Shown: positions 1 to 10,400 of the stretch, one piece after another
How positions within the stretch are numbered: position 1 is the first letter of the stretch
Layout: each line of letters begins with the position of its first letter
DNA from: DAHVFK01 sp963755395
GTDB lineage: Bacteria; Pseudomonadota; Gammaproteobacteria; Burkholderiales; SG8-39
Length of the DNA: 64,000 nt
Reading direction: 5' to 3'
Assembly (NCBI GenBank): GCA_963755395.1
Contig: CAVWJJ010000002.1
Coordinates: forward strand, 496,001 to 560,000
Notes under the pieces: model-generated
The model's database searches: none
The model's input: only the letters and a program-made list of their open reading frames with translations
Told to the model about the DNA's origin: nothing
Program-made: the position numbers and the translations under genes

Positions 1-1404
1 CCGCTCGCGCTGTGCGGCGCGCTCGCGGCGTGCAGCGTCGGGCCGGCTTACGTCAAGCCTTCGCCGCCCGCGGCCGCCGGCTACACCGCGACGCCCGTGC
101 CCGCGAGGCTCGACGCGCAGCGGCTCGACTACGGCGCCGAGGTCTCGCCGCGCTGGTGGGAGCAGTTCGGCTCGCCCGAGCTCGACCGGCTCGTCGAGCG
201 GGCGCTGGCGAAGAACCCCGGGCTCGATGCGGCGCAGCACACGCTCGAGCAGGCGCGCTACGAGCTCGAGGCGGCGCGCGGGATATTCGCGCCCCAGGTG
301 TCGGCCGGCGCGGGGCTCGCGCGCGAGCGCAGCTCGGGGGCGACCTCGGGCGGGCTGGCCAAGCCCATCGTGTACAACCTTTACACCGGACAGCTCGACG
401 TCAGCTACTACCCGGACGTCTTCGGCCTGAACCGGCTGGTGGCGCAGAATGCCCAGGCCCAGGTCGACGTGGCGCACGAGCGGCTGCGCGCGGCGCAGCT
501 CGTGCTCGAGGGCAGCGTCGCCGACGCCGCGATCGGCCTCGCCGCGCTCGAGGCGCAGCTCGAGTCGACCGCAAAGACGGTCTCCGACCAGCGCGAGATC
601 CTCGCGCTGGTGCGCGGTCAGTACGCCGCCGGCGCGGTGTCGCAGCTCCAGGTCGCGACGCAGCAGAGCGAGCTCGCGGCCACCGAGGCGCAGCTTCCAG
701 CGCTCGAGCTGGCGCGCGACCGCAGCCGCCACCTGCTCGCGACCTACCTGGGCGAATTCCCCTCCGACGCGGGCGGCATGGCCTTGCCGAAGCTCGCCGC
801 GCTGCACCTGCCGCCGAGCCTGCCGGTCAGCCTGCCGGCGACGCTGGTGCGGGTGCGGCCCGACGTGCGCGCGGCCGAGGCGCAGCTGCGCGCGGCCAAC
901 GCGCAGGTCGGCGAGGCGGTGGCGCGCCTGTACCCGAGCGTGCAGCTGAGCGCTGGCCTTGGCCAGCAGAGCAACGGCTGGGGCGCATTCTTCGATTCCG
1001 CGAGCCGCATCTGGAGCGTCGCCGCGGCCGCCGCGGCGCCGCTTTACGACGGCGGCACCCTGCGCGCGCAGCGCAAGGCCGCCGAGGCCGGCTACCAGGC
1101 GGTGTTCGCCGGTTATCGCGCCGCGGTGCTCACCGCTTTCCGCGACGTCGCCGACGCGCTGCGCGCGCTGCAGCGCGACGCGGACGCGCTCGGGGCGCGC
1201 GCCCGTGCCCTGGACGCCGCACAGTCCGCCTTCGATCTCGCGCGCAGCCAGTACCGCGAAGGGGCGACCGACTACCTCGGCCTGCTCACCAGCGAAGTGC
1301 AGGTGCAGAGCGCGCGCAACGCCTACATCGCCGCCGAAACGCAGCGCTACAGCGACAGCGTCGCGCTGTTCATCGCCCTCGGCGGCTCAGTCCTGGAGAA
1401 TTGA
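1..1404 (+). CDS. Outer-membrane efflux channel lipoprotein, NodT/OprM family (5' end cut off)
   Basis: The frame is open from the first base and gives 467 residues. The visible N-terminus has a hydrophobic run ending in a lipobox (Leu-Ala-Ala-Cys, Cys at residue 11), followed by a Ser-Val-Gly-Pro-x-Tyr start typical of mature NodT/OprM lipoproteins. The paired outer-membrane efflux repeats follow, including a conserved Val-Arg-x-Arg-Pro-Asp-Val-Arg-Ala-Ala-Glu segment near residue 280. These proteins form a trimeric outer-membrane channel and periplasmic tunnel that takes substrate from an RND pump. The adaptor gene starts three bases after the stop, so this is the first visible gene of a channel-adaptor-permease operon. 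Only the first few signal-peptide codons are missing. The substrate cannot be read from the sequence. Confidence 0.93.
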   Translation, partial: PLALCGALAACSVGPAYVKPSPPAAAGYTATPVPARLDAQRLDYGAEVSPRWWEQFGSPELDRLVERALAKNPGLDAAQHTLEQARYELEAARGIFAPQVSAGAGLARERSSGATSGGLAKPIVYNLYTGQLDVSYYPDVFGLNRLVAQNAQAQVDVAHERLRAAQLVLEGSVADAAIGLAALEAQLESTAKTVSDQREILALVRGQYAAGAVSQLQVATQQSELAATEAQLPALELARDRSRHLLATYLGEFPSDAGGMALPKLAALHLPPSLPVSLPATLVRVRPDVRAAEAQLRAANAQVGEAVARLYPSVQLSAGLGQQSNGWGAFFDSASRIWSVAAAAAAPLYDGGTLRAQRKAAEAGYQAVFAGYRAAVLTAFRDVADALRALQRDADALGARARALDAAQSAFDLARSQYREGATDYLGLLTSEVQVQSARNAYIAAETQRYSDSVALFIALGGSVLEN

Positions 1405-1407
1405 CCG

Positions 1408-2499
1408 ATGGCCAGATCCAAGCTCCGCGTCCTCGTCCTGACCGTGCTCGGGGTCGCCCTCGGCCTGGGGGCGCTGTTCGGCTACAAGGGCCTGCAGGAG
1501 CACCGCGCGCACGCCGCGCAGGCGCACCGCGGCGCGCCGCTGGTGAGCGTCTCCGCGGCGCCGGTGCAGACGGTGTCCTGGCAGCGCCGCATCAACGCGG
1601 TGGCGAGCCTGGTGGCGCTGCAGAGCGTACACCTCACCCCGCAGCTCCCCGGGCAGGTGACCGCGCTGTACTTTCATTCCGGCCAGCACGTCGACAAGGG
1701 CGAGCGCCTGCTGCAGCTCGACGACACGACCCAGCGCGCGCAGCTCGCGAGCGACCAGGCCGCGGTCGAGCTGGCGACGACCAAATACGCGCGCGCGCAG
1801 CGCCTGTTCGCCACGCACGCGGCGAGCGAGGCCGACGTGCAGAGCGCGCACGCGAACCTCCAGACCGCGCTGGCCGCCGTGGCCGGGGATCGCGCGACGC
1901 TCGCCAAGCTCGCGCTGAGCGCGCCCTTTTCCGGCTGGCTGGGAGTGCGCGAAGTCAGCCTCGGGCAGTACCTGACCCCCGGCAGCGGGATCGCCACGCT
2001 GACCGTGTGGGATCCGGTGCGGGTGCAGTTCACGGTGCCGCAGAGCGAGATCGGCGCGATCGAGAGCGGGCAGGCGGTCAGCCTCACGGTCGATGCCTTC
2101 CCCGGCAAGACCTTCGAGGCGAAGGTGAGCGCGCTCGGCTCCGAGGTCGACGCCAGCTCGCGCAACGTCACGATCGAGGCGATGCTGCCCAACCCGCAGC
2201 ACCAGCTGCGGCCCGGGATGTTCGCGCAGGCGCAGATCCTGGTCGGCGCACCGCAGCAGGCGCTCGCGGTGCCGACTGTGGCGATCACTTACAACACCTA
2301 CGGCGACTTCGTGTACCGCGTCGAGACGCGCGACGGCAATCAGGTGGCGGTCGCCGCGCCGGTGCGCAGCGGCGAGTCGCGCGACGGGCTGACCCAGGTG
2401 CTGAGCGGGCTCAAGAGCGGCGAGCAGGTGGTCACCGCCGGCCAGCTCAAGCTGCACGACGGCGCCGAAGTTAAGGTCGAGCCGGGCGCCGGCAACTGA
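1408..2499 (+). CDS. RND efflux periplasmic adaptor (membrane fusion protein)
   Basis: A 363-residue protein with one N-terminal membrane anchor (about residues 7-25), then the HlyD/AcrA layout: a lipoyl half-motif near residues 70-110, an alpha-helical hairpin, the second lipoyl half (Ala-Pro-Phe-Ser-Gly-Trp-Leu-Gly), and a beta-barrel and membrane-proximal domain. It would bridge the inner-membrane permease to the outer-membrane channel. It lies between the channel gene (3-base gap) and the permease gene (8-base gap), so all three are surely co-transcribed. There is no lipobox, so it is an anchored rather than lipidated adaptor. The frame is intact, unlike the permease downstream. Confidence 0.93.
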   Translation: MARSKLRVLVLTVLGVALGLGALFGYKGLQEHRAHAAQAHRGAPLVSVSAAPVQTVSWQRRINAVASLVALQSVHLTPQLPGQVTALYFHSGQHVDKGERLLQLDDTTQRAQLASDQAAVELATTKYARAQRLFATHAASEADVQSAHANLQTALAAVAGDRATLAKLALSAPFSGWLGVREVSLGQYLTPGSGIATLTVWDPVRVQFTVPQSEIGAIESGQAVSLTVDAFPGKTFEAKVSALGSEVDASSRNVTIEAMLPNPQHQLRPGMFAQAQILVGAPQQALAVPTVAITYNTYGDFVYRVETRDGNQVAVAAPVRSGESRDGLTQVLSGLKSGEQVVTAGQLKLHDGAEVKVEPGAGN

Positions 2500-2507
2500 G
2501 CGCTGCC

Positions 2508-5500
2508 ATGGGCTTCACCGATCTCTTCATCCGCCGGCCGGTTCTCGCGACCGCGCTCAACCTGGTCATCCTGCTGCTCGGGCTGCGCGCCTGGAGCGCG
2601 ATGACCGTGCAGCAGTACCCGCAGGTGAGCAGCACCCTGGTGACCGTCACCACCGCCTACCCGGGCGCCGACCCGAGCACGGTGCAGGGCTTCATCACCT
2701 CGCGCCTGGAGCAGGCGATCGCCGCCGCGCCGGGGATCGACTACATCACCTCGAGCAGCGCCGAGGGGCTGTCGACGATCACCGTCGTACATGAAGCTCA
2801 ACTACGACCCGAACGCGGCGATCGCGCAGATCATGGCCAAGGTGACAGCAGGTGCAGAACCTGCTGCCGCAGGGCACCCAGGCGCCGATGATCAACGAGA
2901 CCGTGGGCGATACCACCGCGCTCATGTACCTCGTCGTTCTACAGCAAGACGCTGTCGCAGCAGCAGGTCAACGACTACGTGCTGCGCGTCGCGCAGCCCA
3001 AGATCCAGGGCGTGGCCGGGGTCGAGCCAGGCGCAGATCGTGCCGACTGGCACCGGCGCCGACGGCAACAGCCTTCGTGATGCGCGCCTGGCTCGACCCA
3101 GACCGGCTCGCGGCGCTGCATCTCACCCCGTCCGACGTGGTGCGCGCGCTGCAGGCGAACAACTTCATCAGCACGGTCGGCCAGGTGCAGTCCGGCAACG
3201 TCACGCGCACCATCACCGCCAGACCTCGCTCGACGACAGCGCGGCAGTTCCGCAAGCCTGGTGGTCACGCGCACCGGCGGCACGGTGGTCCGGCTCGGCG
3301 ACATCGCGAAGGTCGAGCTCGGCGCGCGAGAACTACACTCAGGCGGTGTACTACAACGGCATGCCGGCGGTGTTCATCGGCGTGTACCCGACCCCGGGGG
3401 CGAACGACGCTGGACGTGGCCGAGGGCGTGCACACGCGCCTTCGCGCGAGCTCAGCTCCGCGCTGCCGCCGGGCATCGGAGTCGTCGTGACCGCTACGAC
3501 GCGACCGAATACATCCAGCAACTCGATCGACGAGGTGATGCTCACCATCGGCATCACGCTGGTGGTGGTCGTGGTGGTGATCTTCCTCTTCCTCGGCTCG
3601 CTGCGATCGCTGCTGATCCCGGCGATGGCGATCCCGCTCTCGATCGTCGGCGGCGGGAATGTTCATGATCGCCTGCGGGCTTCAGCATCAACCTGCTGAC
3701 CCTGCTCGCGGTGGTGCTCGCGATCGGTCTGGTGGTCGACGACGCGATCATCGTGGTGGAGAACATGCACCGCCACATCGAGGACGGCATCACGCCGCTC
3801 GAGGCGGCGCTCCTGGGCGCGCGCGAGCTCGCCTAGCCCGATCATCGTCATGGCGACCACGCTCGCCGCGGTGTTCGCGCCGATCGGCTTCACTGGCGGC
3901 CTCACCGGCAGCCTGTTCACGGAATTCGCCTTCACCCTGGTGTTCACCGTGGCCGTGTCCACGGTGGTGGCGCTGACTCTCTCGCCGATGGTGTCCTCGC
4001 GCGTGCTGCGCACACACGCCGCCGCGCGGCCTCGCGCACGCCTGGAGGCGGGCTACGCGCGCCTGCGCGCGGTCTACGACCGCTCGCTCGGCGCGGTGAT
4101 GCGCTACCGCGGCGCGGTGCTGGTGGTCGCCGCTGGGCGTGTTCGTCGCGATCCCGTTGATGTTCCTCGGCACGCCGAGCGAGCTCGCGCCGACCGAGGA
4201 CCAGGGCCTGATCCTGGTGTCGGCCAAGGGGCCGTCCACCGCGACGCTGCACTTCCTGGACCGCTATTCGGACCAGATCCGCAACATCATGGATGGCTTC
4301 CCGGAGAACAAGCAGGTATTCGAGATCAACGGCCTGTCGCTCGGCGGCGGCGGGGGCTACAACGGCATGATCGCCGGCATGAAGATGGTCGACTGGAGCA
4401 AGCGCAAGCGCACCCAGATGCAGCTGCTGCAGCCGTTGCAGAGCAAGCTCGCGGGCCTGACCGGGGTGCAGGCGGCGGCGTTCGAGAAGCCTTCCCTGCC
4501 GGGTTCGCCGACCGGCTTCCCGGTGCAGTTCGTGCTCACCTCGAGCGCCGACTACGGCACCATCGAGAAGGTCGCCAACGATTTCATCGGCAAGGCGCTT
4601 CAAACCGGCGACTTCGCCTTCCTCACCAAGGACCTCGCGCTACGACAATCCCGAAGTGCTGGTGAAGATCGACCGTGCGCTGGCGGGCGACCTCGGCATC
4701 ACCATGGCCGACCTGGGCGGCAACCTCGCGCCGCTGCTGAGCGGCAACTTCGTCAACCGCTTCAGCCTGAATGGCCGCAGCTACGAGGTGATTCCGCAGG
4801 TGCCCGACCAGTTCCGCGCCGAGCCCGCGCGGCTGCGCGACTACTACGTGCGCGACGCGGCGGGCGGCCTGGTGCCGCTCTCGACGCTCATCTCGGTGCA
4901 CACGCGCGTCACGCCCGAGTTCCTGCCGCAGATGCAGCAGCTCAACTCGGCGACCATCCAGGGCGTGATGGCTCCCGGCGTGACGCTCGGCCAGGCGCTC
5001 GACGACCTTAACGCGCTCGCGGCGCAGACCCTGCCCACCGACTTCGGCACCGACACCGCCGGGCAGTCGCGCCAGTACGTCCAGCAGGGCCACAGCTTCC
5101 TGGTGACTTTCGCGCTGTCGATCGTGCTCGTCTACCTGCTGCTCGCGGCGCAGTTCGAGAGCTTCCGCGACCCGCTCATCGTGATGGTCACCGTGCCGAT
5201 GGCGATCTCCGGCGCGCTCGCCTTCATGTACCTGGGCGCGGCGACGCTGAACATCTACACCGAGGTGGGCCTGGTCACGCTGATCGGCCTGATCACCAAG
5301 CAGGGCATCCTGATCGTGCAGTTCGCCAACGTGATCCAGGAGAGCGAGGGGCTCGACCGCTTCGCCGCGGTGCAGAAGGCCTCGAGCATCCGGCTGCGGC
5401 CGATCCTGATGACCACCGGCGCGATGGTGTTCGGCGCGGTGCCCCTGCTCCTCGCCTCGGGCCCCGGCTCGGTGAGCCGCTTCGACATGGGGCTGGTGAT

Positions 5501-5600
5501 CTGCGCCGGGCTGGCGATCGGGGCGCTGTTCTCCCTCTACGTGGTGCCCGCGATCTATACCTACCTCGCGGCGGACAAGTCCGCCGCAAAGGCGACGTGA
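2508..5600 (+). pseudogene. RND (HAE1-type) multidrug efflux permease, reading frame broken by about 18 indels
   Basis: Joining frames gives a full-length AcrB/MexB-like permease of about 1026 residues: an intact N-terminus, the transmembrane 4 motif with paired Asp in Gly-Leu-Val-Val-Asp-Asp-Ala-Ile, and an intact last 315 residues. No continuous frame exists. I count frame changes near 2787, 2845, 2936, 3027, 3073, 3220, 3244, 3254, 3327, 3409, 3447, 3494, 3522, 3658, 3680, 3834, 4135 and 4640. Fifteen look like one inserted base and three like one lost base. The net (+12) is a multiple of three, so the ends are in phase. An in-frame TAG (3834-3836) disappears once an inserted T is removed. 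Because protein similarity continues smoothly through every shift, I favour sequence error or very recent decay. As written, no functional pump can be made. Confidence 0.88.
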
Positions 5601-5612
5601 CGCGGTGTGGCG

Positions 5613-6431
5613 CTAGGCGCTGTCGGCGCCGTCGAGGAACTCGCGAATGATCGGCGTAACGAGCTCCGGGCGGGTGAGGGGCGCCATGTGTCCGCCTTCG
5701 GCAAGGGTGCGCAAAGTCCAGTGCGGGCAGGCTGCGGCGAGGATGGCGACAATCTCGCGGATCGGCAGCCGCGTCGCCCCATCGCTCACCAGCAAAGTTC
5801 TTGCCGCCAAGGTCTTCCACTGGTCGACGGTTGTTTCCTCGTCCATGACGGCGTCCCACTCGTGGAAATTGGGCGGCAGGGCATCGGCAAAGGCCGCTCG
5901 GCGATTCTCCGGCATGGCGTCCCACGAACCGTCGCCCAGCCAGTAGTCGGCGAAACTTTTCGCCACCCTAGGCCAGTCCCCCAGCGATCCAAAGCACTTC
6001 ACGTGATCGCGCAGTCCGCGCGCCTCCAGGAACGCCTGCGTGCGGCCGTTCTGCTTGAGCAGGTAGAAGGGGTTCGGTTCGAGCAGCGTCAGGCTGGCAA
6101 CCCGGGGGCCGAGCAGCATCGCAGACTTCATCGCCACCGAGCCGCCGAAGGAGTGGCCGACCAGGTGAACGGGCGTGCCGGCTTGCTCGCACAAAGCGAG
6201 GACCAGCTGGGCCTGCGCATACAGGGACTGCGCGCAGGTGCCGGGCCAGGGAGTCGTCTGTCCGTAGCCGAAGAGATTGATCGCAAGGACCCGGTAGCGA
6301 TCGGACAAAGCCTGGCTGAGCGCACGCCATTGCCGGTTCGCGCTGACCGAACTGTGGATCAAGACGACCGGCTCGCCGCGCCCCTCGTCAGTGTGATCGA
6401 TCGTAAGACTCCCTGCTTGCAGAATCGGCAT
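5613..6431 (-). CDS. Alpha/beta-fold hydrolase
   Basis: A 272-residue protein with the full alpha/beta-hydrolase signature: an oxyanion-hole segment (Val-Leu-Ile-His-Ser-Ser, about residues 23-28), a nucleophile elbow Gly-His-Ser-Phe-Gly-Gly with Ser94, an acid candidate in Leu-Val-Ser-Asp-Gly-Ala, and a C-terminal Gly-Gly-His-Met-Ala-Pro histidine. There is no signal peptide, so it is cytoplasmic. It sits 15 bases downstream of the methyltransferase gene on the same strand, so the two probably share a transcript. It converges on the RND permease with 12 bases between stops. The substrate is unknown; the closest general class is esterase or carbon-carbon hydrolase. Confidence 0.85.
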   Translation of the reverse strand: MPILQAGSLTIDHTDEGRGEPVVLIHSSVSANRQWRALSQALSDRYRVLAINLFGYGQTTPWPGTCAQSLYAQAQLVLALCEQAGTPVHLVGHSFGGSVAMKSAMLLGPRVASLTLLEPNPFYLLKQNGRTQAFLEARGLRDHVKCFGSLGDWPRVAKSFADYWLGDGSWDAMPENRRAAFADALPPNFHEWDAVMDEETTVDQWKTLAARTLLVSDGATRLPIREIVAILAAACPHWTLRTLAEGGHMAPLTRPELVTPIIREFLDGADSA

Positions 6432-6446
6432 CCGATCCTCCCGCGC

Positions 6447-7280
6447 TTATCGGCGCTGGATCACCACCTCGATGTATCGCCCCGGAGCCAGCAGTGAGCC
6501 GTCGGTCGCGCGATTGAAGCGCTCAGCGAGATCGACCAGGTCGGCGGCGAGCGAGTCCTGCTTCGCGGCGTCCAGCGCAGCGAATGCCTTGTGGACCGGA
6601 CCGTAGTAGGTGCGGAAAACCTCGAGGAAGTGCGCCGCACTGCGATAGCGGAACACGAAGTCCTTCGGTTCGATCGCGATCGAGGCCACGCGATCACCGA
6701 AGAGGTCGTGCAGGCGCTCCTCGGTGCCCCAGAGCGCGGGCGACTTCACGCCCGCCGGCGGGGGCAGGTAGCGGCCGATCAGCTTGAACATCTCGCCAAC
6801 GAAGCTGGAAGGGGTCCAGTTGGCCAGGCCGATCTTTCCGCCAGGCCTGCAGACCCGCGCCATTTCCGCCGCGGCCTTGTCCTGGTCGGGCGTGAACATC
6901 ACGCCGAAGGTGGACAGCACGACGTCGAAGCTCGCGTCGGCGTACTGCAGCTTCTCCGCGTCCGCCTGCTCGAAAGTCACCGGCAGGCCTTCGGCCCCCG
7001 CCCGGGCGCGCGCGCGCTCGAGCAGCGCCGGGACGTAGTCGGTCGAGGTGACGTCCGTCCAGCGCCGCGCGGCGGCCAGCGTCGCATTGCCGTTGCCGGC
7101 CGCGACATCCAGCACGCGCGCGCCGGCGCGCAGGTCGAGCGCCTCGCACAGCGATTCGCCGACGATTTGCAGGGTTGTGCCGACGACGGCGTAGTCGCCG
7201 GCCGACCAGGCGGCCTGCTGCCTGGTCTTGACGGCGGAAAAGTCGACCGCGGGGGTCGGGGTGGCAAGGACTGCGGACAT
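6447..7280 (-). CDS. Class I SAM-dependent methyltransferase (UbiE/Methyltransf_11 type)
   Basis: A 277-residue Rossmann methyltransferase. Motif I is Val-Leu-Asp-Val-Ala-Ala-Gly-Asn-Gly-Asn. An acidic residue ends the second strand (Ser-Thr-Asp-Tyr-Val), a motif II-like Asp-Val-Val-Leu-Ser-Thr-Phe-Gly-Val follows, and then Arg-Pro-Gly-Gly-Lys. I chose the ATG at 7280 because GGGAG lies seven bases upstream; an in-frame ATG further upstream (7346) would run towards the divergent regulator's control region. It probably leads a two-gene unit with the hydrolase. Small-molecule methylation is likely, but the substrate is not evident; the ubiquinone enzyme UbiE is smaller and differs in context. 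Confidence 0.85.
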   Translation of the reverse strand: MSAVLATPTPAVDFSAVKTRQQAAWSAGDYAVVGTTLQIVGESLCEALDLRAGARVLDVAAGNGNATLAAARRWTDVTSTDYVPALLERARARAGAEGLPVTFEQADAEKLQYADASFDVVLSTFGVMFTPDQDKAAAEMARVCRPGGKIGLANWTPSSFVGEMFKLIGRYLPPPAGVKSPALWGTEERLHDLFGDRVASIAIEPKDFVFRYRSAAHFLEVFRTYYGPVHKAFAALDAAKQDSLAADLVDLAERFNRATDGSLLAPGRYIEVVIQRR

Positions 7281-7353
7281 GGCATTTCTCCCGTTGAGTG
7301 ATTGAAGCGTCACCATTTGGCGCGTCGGCAGCCCGCCCCGGGTCACGCAAAGG

Positions 7354-7383
7354 GGGACAAAGTGAGGGACAGAAGCCGGGACA
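7354..7383. repeat. Three GGGACA direct repeats, 12 bases apart
   Basis: GGGACA begins at 7354, 7366 and 7378, an exact 12-base period, in the 159-base gap between the divergent methyltransferase and XRE-AAA-TPR regulator genes. Direct repeats near one helical turn apart often bind activators of the MalT or LuxR type cooperatively. The link to the neighbouring regulator is inference. Confidence 0.45.
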
Positions 7384-7390
7384 ATGCCGC

Positions 7391-7418
7391 TAGAATCCGG
7401 TCAATCGGATTGAACCGG
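7391..7418 (+). promoter_or_regulatory. Possible -10 element and imperfect hairpin before the XRE-AAA-TPR regulator
   Basis: TAGAAT (7391-7396) resembles a sigma-70 -10 element, though no good -35 lies at the right distance. It is followed by an inverted repeat: CCGGTCAATC (7397-7406), one G, and GATTGAACCGG (7408-7418), pairing with a single bulged base. The regulator's ATG is at 7440. The hairpin could be an operator for autoregulation or an mRNA leader structure. Confidence 0.35.
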
Positions 7419-7439
7419 GCAACGGCGGGCAGGGATGGC

Positions 7440-10400
7440 ATGCAGGAGCAGTCGCATTCCTTCGGCTACTGGCTGAGGCGTCGGCGCAAGGCGCTGGATC
7501 TGACCCAGGGGGCGCTTGGCGAGCGAGTCAGCTGCTCGAGCTTCACCATCAGGAAGATCGAGGCCGACGAGCGCAAGCCGTCACGCCAGCTCGCCGAGCG
7601 GCTCGCGGCGGCGCTGACTGTCCCGGAGGCGGAACGGCGGGCCTTCCTCGAGGTCGCGCGCGGCGTGCGCGGCAGCAACCGGCTGGCGCTCGACGCCGCG
7701 CCGCTCGCGGCGGGCGCGGACGACGCGCCATCAGCTTCCGGGAGCGAGCCCGCGCCCGGCGCCGCGGCCGAACCGGCGCCGTTCGTCGGGCGCAGCAACG
7801 AATACGGTCTGCTCATCGGGCTCATCGCGCGCCTCAGCGCCGGCAGCGGGCATGTCGTTCTGATCGAAGGCGAGCCCGGCATCGGCAAGAGCAGGCTGAT
7901 GCGCGAGGTGGCGCGCTACGCCGAGGCGCGCGGCGTGCCGACGCTCGCCACGAACTGCTATGAGATCGAGCGCGCGATTCCCTACCAGCCGGTGATCGAT
8001 CTGGTCACCCGGGCGCTAGAGCGTGCCTCGCCCAAAGCGCTGCGCAAGATGGCGCCCGTGTCGCTGGCCGAGCTTGCCGCGTTGGTTCCCGCGGTGTCCG
8101 AGCGATTCCCGGATCTGCCGCAACTGTCGGACGACTTTCCCGAGGCACGCCAGGCTCGGCTATCGCGCGCGGTAGGCCAGCTCCTCGCAGCAATGCAGGA
8201 CGGTCGGCCACTCATTCTCGCGGTGGACGATATTCAGTGGGCAGACGACGCGAGCGCTCAGGTGCTGCACTATCTCGCACGGCACGTCGCCGACAGGCGG
8301 GCACTGGTGATCTACGCCTATCGCGACGAGGAGCCGGACGGCAACGAGCAGCTCGCGCGACTGGTCGAGAGTTTGCGCCGCCAGGGGCACGCGCGCCGTG
8401 TTCCCCTCGCGCGATTGCGCCCGGAGGATGCCGAGGCCCTGGTGACGGCACTCGACCACGCCGGGTTCGGCGCCCCCGGACTGGCGGATCGTATCTTCCG
8501 CGAGACGGAGGGCAACCCGTTCTTCATCACCTCGATCCTGCAGTCCCTGAGTGACGGCGAGATCGAGTTGCAAGAGCGCACCAGAGACGACCCCGGGATG
8601 CTTCCAGATGCGCTGCGCGCCGCCGTTCGAGCTCGCATCACGCACGTCCCGGAGGACATCCGGCCGATTCTCGAGTCCGCGGCCGTGCTCGGCCGGCGCT
8701 TCGACTTCGATACTCTGCTCGATGTGACGCGCGAGCCCGAGGAGCGGCTGCTCGATGCGCTCGAGGCGCTGGTGCGGCGTCGCTTGTTGCGCGAGGAGCC
8801 CGAAGGCGGAGTGTACGACTTCAGCCACGACAAGCTGCGCGAGGTGGTGTATCGCGACATCGGCGGCACCCGGCGCATGCTGCTGCACCGCTCTGTGGCC
8901 GAAGCGCTGGAGCGGCGCGGCGAGGGCGAGGCGCACGAGCGCGACGCGCGGCTGGCGGAGCACTACCAGCGCGCCCACGTCTGGCCGAAGGCGTTCGAAT
9001 ACCTGGTCCTGGCCGGCGAGCGCTCGCGGGCGCTGTTCGCGATGCGCGACGCCTTGCACTGGCTTGACCGCGCGGTCGAGCTCTCGGAGTCCCACCCGGA
9101 AGCGGTAAGCCAGGCTCAGCGCCTCGCCCTGCACGAGCGGCGCGGAGCCGCGCGGGCGCAGGCCGGCCAGACCGAAGGCGCGGTGGCCGACATCCGCCGC
9201 GTCATCGAGGCGACGCGCGCGGCCGGTGACCGCGCCAAGGCGCGCGACGCGCTGATCCAGCTCGGCATGGCGTACCGGCGTGCGGACGCGTATCAGGATG
9301 CGACCGCTTGCCTCGACCAAGCGCTGGCCGAGTCGCGCGCCATGGGCGACGAGCACCAGGCGGCCGATACGCTCTATCACCTCGGCACCGTGGCATGGAG
9401 CACGGGGCAGAACGATCAGGCGATCCGCTTTCACCAGCGGGCCGTCGAGATCTGCGAGCGCAAGGCTCTGGCCGACCTGGTCGCGGTCCAGGCCTACCAC
9501 GGGCGCGGCGAGGCGCACTTCGCGAACGCCGAGCCCGCCGCGGCGATCGAGTGCTATACGCGCTCGCTCGAGCTCGCCCGCGGCATCGGCGACAAGAGCT
9601 ACGAGTCGGAAAACCTGATGATGATCGGGCACGCCTGCGTCGGAACCAAGGGGCTCGGCGACTACCCGCGCGCGATGTCGAATTTCGAGGCGGCGCTGCA
9701 AATTGCGCGCGCGGCGGACCTGCAGTGGCACCTCGGACCGACGCTGCTCGGGCTCGACCATGTCAGGGCGTGCACGGGGCGCTACGGCGAGGCCTGGTCA
9801 GGCATGCAAAAGACCTTGCGCTGGCTCGAAGGTCTCGGGCAGGTGCGCTACCAGCTCATCGCCTACGATTTCACCGGCCACCTGCTGCTCGACCTCGGCC
9901 TGAACGAACGGGCGGTCGAGCAAATGGAGCGCGGGCTCGCGCTCGGGCGCGACGCCGGCATCATGTTCTGGCGCGCGGCGATCGAGGCGCACCTTGCGGT
10001 CGCCCGCTCGCGCCTGGGACAGAAAGGCGTCGCGCCGGTGCTCGAGCGCGTGCTGGAGCAGGCGCGCCGAAATGCGGAGCGCTACCTGATGGTTCGCTGT
10101 CTCGACGGCCTGGCGGAGATCGCGCTGGCGGCGGGCGACGCGAGCGGCTGCCGGGCGTATGGCGACGAGCTGCTCGGCGTCGCCGTGCCGAACGCTCTGC
10201 GCGAGCTCGAGGCCGTGGCGCGGCGCTGGCGCGGGGAAGGCTGGCTGGCAACGAAGGACTACGCGCAGGCGCAGCCGGAGCTTACCCGCGCCGCGGTGCT
10301 GGCGCAGGATGTCGGCCGCGTGCGCCTGGAAATGGACGCGCAGGCCGCGCTGGCGCGCCTGCACGACGCGCAAGGCCGGGCGGAGCTCGCGCGGCGCCAT

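Noticed and set aside
12..2474. An 820-codon open frame on the plus strand over the first channel and adaptor genes
   Set aside because: It is an out-of-frame shadow rich in Arg and Ala; both genes beneath it have unmistakable family signatures in other frames.
3834..3836. An in-frame TAG in the first RND permease as evidence of a nonsense mutation
   Set aside because: Removing one inserted T beside it restores Ala-Ser-Pro-Ile-Ile-Val-Met, so the stop is a by-product of an indel, not a substitution.
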